Assembly (NCBI GenBank): GCA_014377495.1
Contig: JACMPN010000182.1
Location: 1 to 7,036 of the forward strand
DNA length: 7,036 bases
From: Candidatus Sericytochromatia bacterium
Lineage (GTDB): Bacteria; Cyanobacteriota; Sericytochromatia; JACMPN01
Direction: 5' to 3'
Shown here piece by piece: positions 5,199 through 7,036 of this stretch. Within the stretch, counting starts at the first letter, position 1. Every line of letters starts with the position of its first letter. Position numbers and translations under genes: made by a program. The notes beneath the pieces were generated by a model. It saw only the letters and a list, made by a program, of their open reading frames with translations. It was not told the origin of the DNA and ran no database searches.

Positions 5199-7036
5199 AT
5201 GACCACAGGCGAACCCGTCACCAAGGACATGGACCCGAACCTCTCAGTGGATGAGACCGACCGCCACTGGTATGAAAACGTCTACCAGGGCGACCATGTC
5301 CCGCAGTTGACCGTCCGTTCGCTGATCATGGGCATGCTGCTCGGCGGCTTCATGTCGCTGTCGAATCTGTACGTCGGCCTGAAAACGGGTTGGGGCCTGG
5401 GCGTCGCCATCACGGCCTGCATCCTCTCCTACGCCATCTGGAACGCCCTGCATGCGGTGTTCCCCAAGTGGACCAAGTCGGAGATGTCGATCCTCGAAAA
5501 CAATGCGATGCAGTCGACGGCGTCGTCCGCCGGCTATTCCACGGGCGGGACGATGGTCTCGACGATCGCCGCCTACATGATCGTCACCGGCCATCACATG
5601 AACACGCTGACGCTGACGCTGTGGACCTTTTGTCTGGCGATCCTGGGCGTCTGCATGGCCATCCCGATGAAGCGGCAGATGATCAACGTCGAGCAGTTGC
5701 GATTCCCTTCCGGGGTGGCAGCCGCAACGACTCTGCGCAGCCTGCATTCCAAGGGGGCGGAAGCCCTGAAGCAGGCCCGCTCGCTCTTTACGGCCGGCGG
5801 TATCGGGGCGGTCATCGCCTGGTTCCGGGATGCCTCGGCCAGTTGGATGCCGTTCAACATTCCCGGCAATTTCCCGATCCCGTTCCTGAAGATCGGCGGC
5901 CAGCCCGCTCTGCAATACACGATCGGCTTCGAGGGCTCGCTGATCATGATCGCCGCCGGCGCCATCATGGGCTTCAAGGTGGCGTGGAGCCTGCTGCTCG
6001 GCGCCGTGATCAACTACGGCTTTCTGGCGCCCTACATGCACAGCATCGGCGCCATCCAGAAGCTCGGCTACCGGGGCATCGTCAACTGGTCGATGTGGAC
6101 TGGGGCGGCGATCATGGTCTCCTCAGCCCTGATCAGCTTCGCCATGCAGTGGCGGACCGTGGCCCGGGCGATCCGCGGTGCGGCCGGCGGGGCGTCGGCC
6201 GACGGCGTCGACCGTCCCTGGGAGCGCCTCGAAGTGCCCCGCAGCTGGTTCTTCATCGGCTGCGGGCTGTCCGGCCTGGCCTGCATCCTGATCCTGAAGT
6301 TCGCCTTCGAGACGTCCATCCCGATGGGCATCCTCTCGGTGCTGATGACGTTTTTCCTGGCTTTGGTCGCCTGCCGGGCCACCGGTGAGACGGATACGAC
6401 GCCGATCGGGGCCATGGGCAAGATCACCCAGCTGACCTACGGCGTCCTCGCCCCGGGCCACATGGTGACGAATCTGATGACGGCGGGCGTCACGGCGGGC
6501 GCCGCCGGCTCGGCCGCCGACCTGCTCACCGACCTGAAGTCCGGCTATCTCCTGGGTGCGAACCCCCGCAAACAGTTCCTGGCCCAGCTGGCCGGGGTGT
6601 TTGCCGGGACGGCCATCGTCGTGCCGGCCTTCTTCCTGCTCGTCCCCGACGTCTCCGTCCTGGGCAGCGACCGCTTTCCGGCACCGGCGGCCCAGGTCTG
6701 GGCGGGTGTGGCCAAGCTCCTCTCGAACGGATTCGCCTCGTTGCACCCGACGGCCCAGATGGGGCTGCTGATCGGGACGCTGGTCGGCATCGCCATCCCG
6801 CTGATCGAAAAGGTGATGCCGGAAAAGGGCAAGAAGTTCGTCCCTTCGGCGATGGGCCTGGGCCTGAGCATGGTCATCCCCGCCTGGAACAGCATCTCGA
6901 TGTTCATCGGGGCCTCGATCGCCCTGGTCTACGAGCGGGTGCGGCCAAGCCAAGCCGAGACGTACGTCATCCCCGTCAGCTCCGGGATCATCGCTGGCGA
7001 GAGCCTGATGGGCGTCGCCGTCGCCCTGCTGGTCGC
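5199..7036 (+). CDS. OPT-family oligopeptide transporter (C-terminally cut by window edge)
   Basis: 612 codons are present and the frame is still open at the right edge; bacterial members are typically somewhat longer, so most of the protein is here. OPT-family transporters are inner-membrane carriers, generally thought to import oligopeptides or metal chelates with protons. Family blocks seen: SNLYVGLKTGW (55-65), VEQLRFPSGVAAATTL (164-179), GETDTTPIGAMGKITQL (396-412), TNLMTAGVTAGAAGSAADLL (424-443), KSGYLLGANPRKQF (447-460) and SSGIIAGESLMGV (594-606). Many hydrophobic spans are visible, for example 41-60, 66-87, 139-155, 243-260, 350-367, 374-392, 463-482, 520-537 and 552-575. The soluble N-terminus (1-38) is acidic. 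ATG 5199 has AAAGG at 5186-5190 with an 8-base gap. It stands alone after a putative terminator and a dyad. The substrate cannot be told from sequence. Confidence 0.92.
   Translation, partial: MTTGEPVTKDMDPNLSVDETDRHWYENVYQGDHVPQLTVRSLIMGMLLGGFMSLSNLYVGLKTGWGLGVAITACILSYAIWNALHAVFPKWTKSEMSILENNAMQSTASSAGYSTGGTMVSTIAAYMIVTGHHMNTLTLTLWTFCLAILGVCMAIPMKRQMINVEQLRFPSGVAAATTLRSLHSKGAEALKQARSLFTAGGIGAVIAWFRDASASWMPFNIPGNFPIPFLKIGGQPALQYTIGFEGSLIMIAAGAIMGFKVAWSLLLGAVINYGFLAPYMHSIGAIQKLGYRGIVNWSMWTGAAIMVSSALISFAMQWRTVARAIRGAAGGASADGVDRPWERLEVPRSWFFIGCGLSGLACILILKFAFETSIPMGILSVLMTFFLALVACRATGETDTTPIGAMGKITQLTYGVLAPGHMVTNLMTAGVTAGAAGSAADLLTDLKSGYLLGANPRKQFLAQLAGVFAGTAIVVPAFFLLVPDVSVLGSDRFPAPAAQVWAGVAKLLSNGFASLHPTAQMGLLIGTLVGIAIPLIEKVMPEKGKKFVPSAMGLGLSMVIPAWNSISMFIGASIALVYERVRPSQAETYVIPVSSGIIAGESLMGVAVALLV

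Noticed and set aside
5244..6953. Long frames on both strands inside the OPT gene (for example 5390-6388 plus, 5244-6041 minus, 6123-6953 minus)
   Set aside because: They are His/Arg/Asp/Gly-rich shadow frames; the OPT frame contains the family blocks and membrane spans throughout.

Overview
The window is GC-rich bacterial DNA with compact genes, Shine-Dalgarno sequences before several starts and sigma70-like promoter fragments. It looks like a chromosomal segment of a Gram-negative bacterium, probably a proteobacterium, that respires through alternative complex III (ACIII). The taxonomic call is an inference. No rRNA, tRNA, CRISPR array, insertion sequence or phage gene was seen.

Layout, left to right. 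(1) Positions 1-849, minus strand: the start of an ACIII operon, with actA (complete pentaheme cytochrome c) followed after 17 bases by actB (only its first 58 codons are inside the window). (2) Positions 850-1311: a 462-base divergent intergenic region. It holds a TTGACA box and a 7-bp dyad on the actA side and an AT-rich promoter-like patch on the other side. (3) Positions 1312-3610, plus strand: two glycosyltransferases, a GT4/GT-B enzyme and an ExoA-like GT2 enzyme with C-terminal membrane segments. They are separated by 133 bases that contain a perfect hairpin and a TATACT box. (4) Positions 3671-4266, minus strand: a vapBC-type toxin-antitoxin pair (AbrB-fold antitoxin, PIN-domain RNase toxin) whose genes overlap by GTGA. 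(5) Positions 4395-5087, plus strand: a 230-residue protein of unknown function, Ala/Gln/Leu-rich, with two copies of a 48-residue helical unit. (6) Positions 5199-7036, plus strand: an OPT-family oligopeptide transporter that runs off the right edge.

How they work together. actA and actB belong to one membrane quinol-oxidising complex. The two glycosyltransferases plausibly act on the same surface glycan or glycolipid, one as a soluble GT-B enzyme and one as a membrane-attached GT-A enzyme, but no export, polymerase or sugar-nucleotide genes are visible. VapC and VapB form a self-regulating pair. The unknown protein and the OPT transporter are separate units.

There is no clear sign of a large new system. 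The least explained items are the duplicated-unit protein at 4395-5087, the repeated CCGATCG boxes around vapBC, the dyads before actA and the OPT gene, and the missing aspartate in the GT2 metal-site region.
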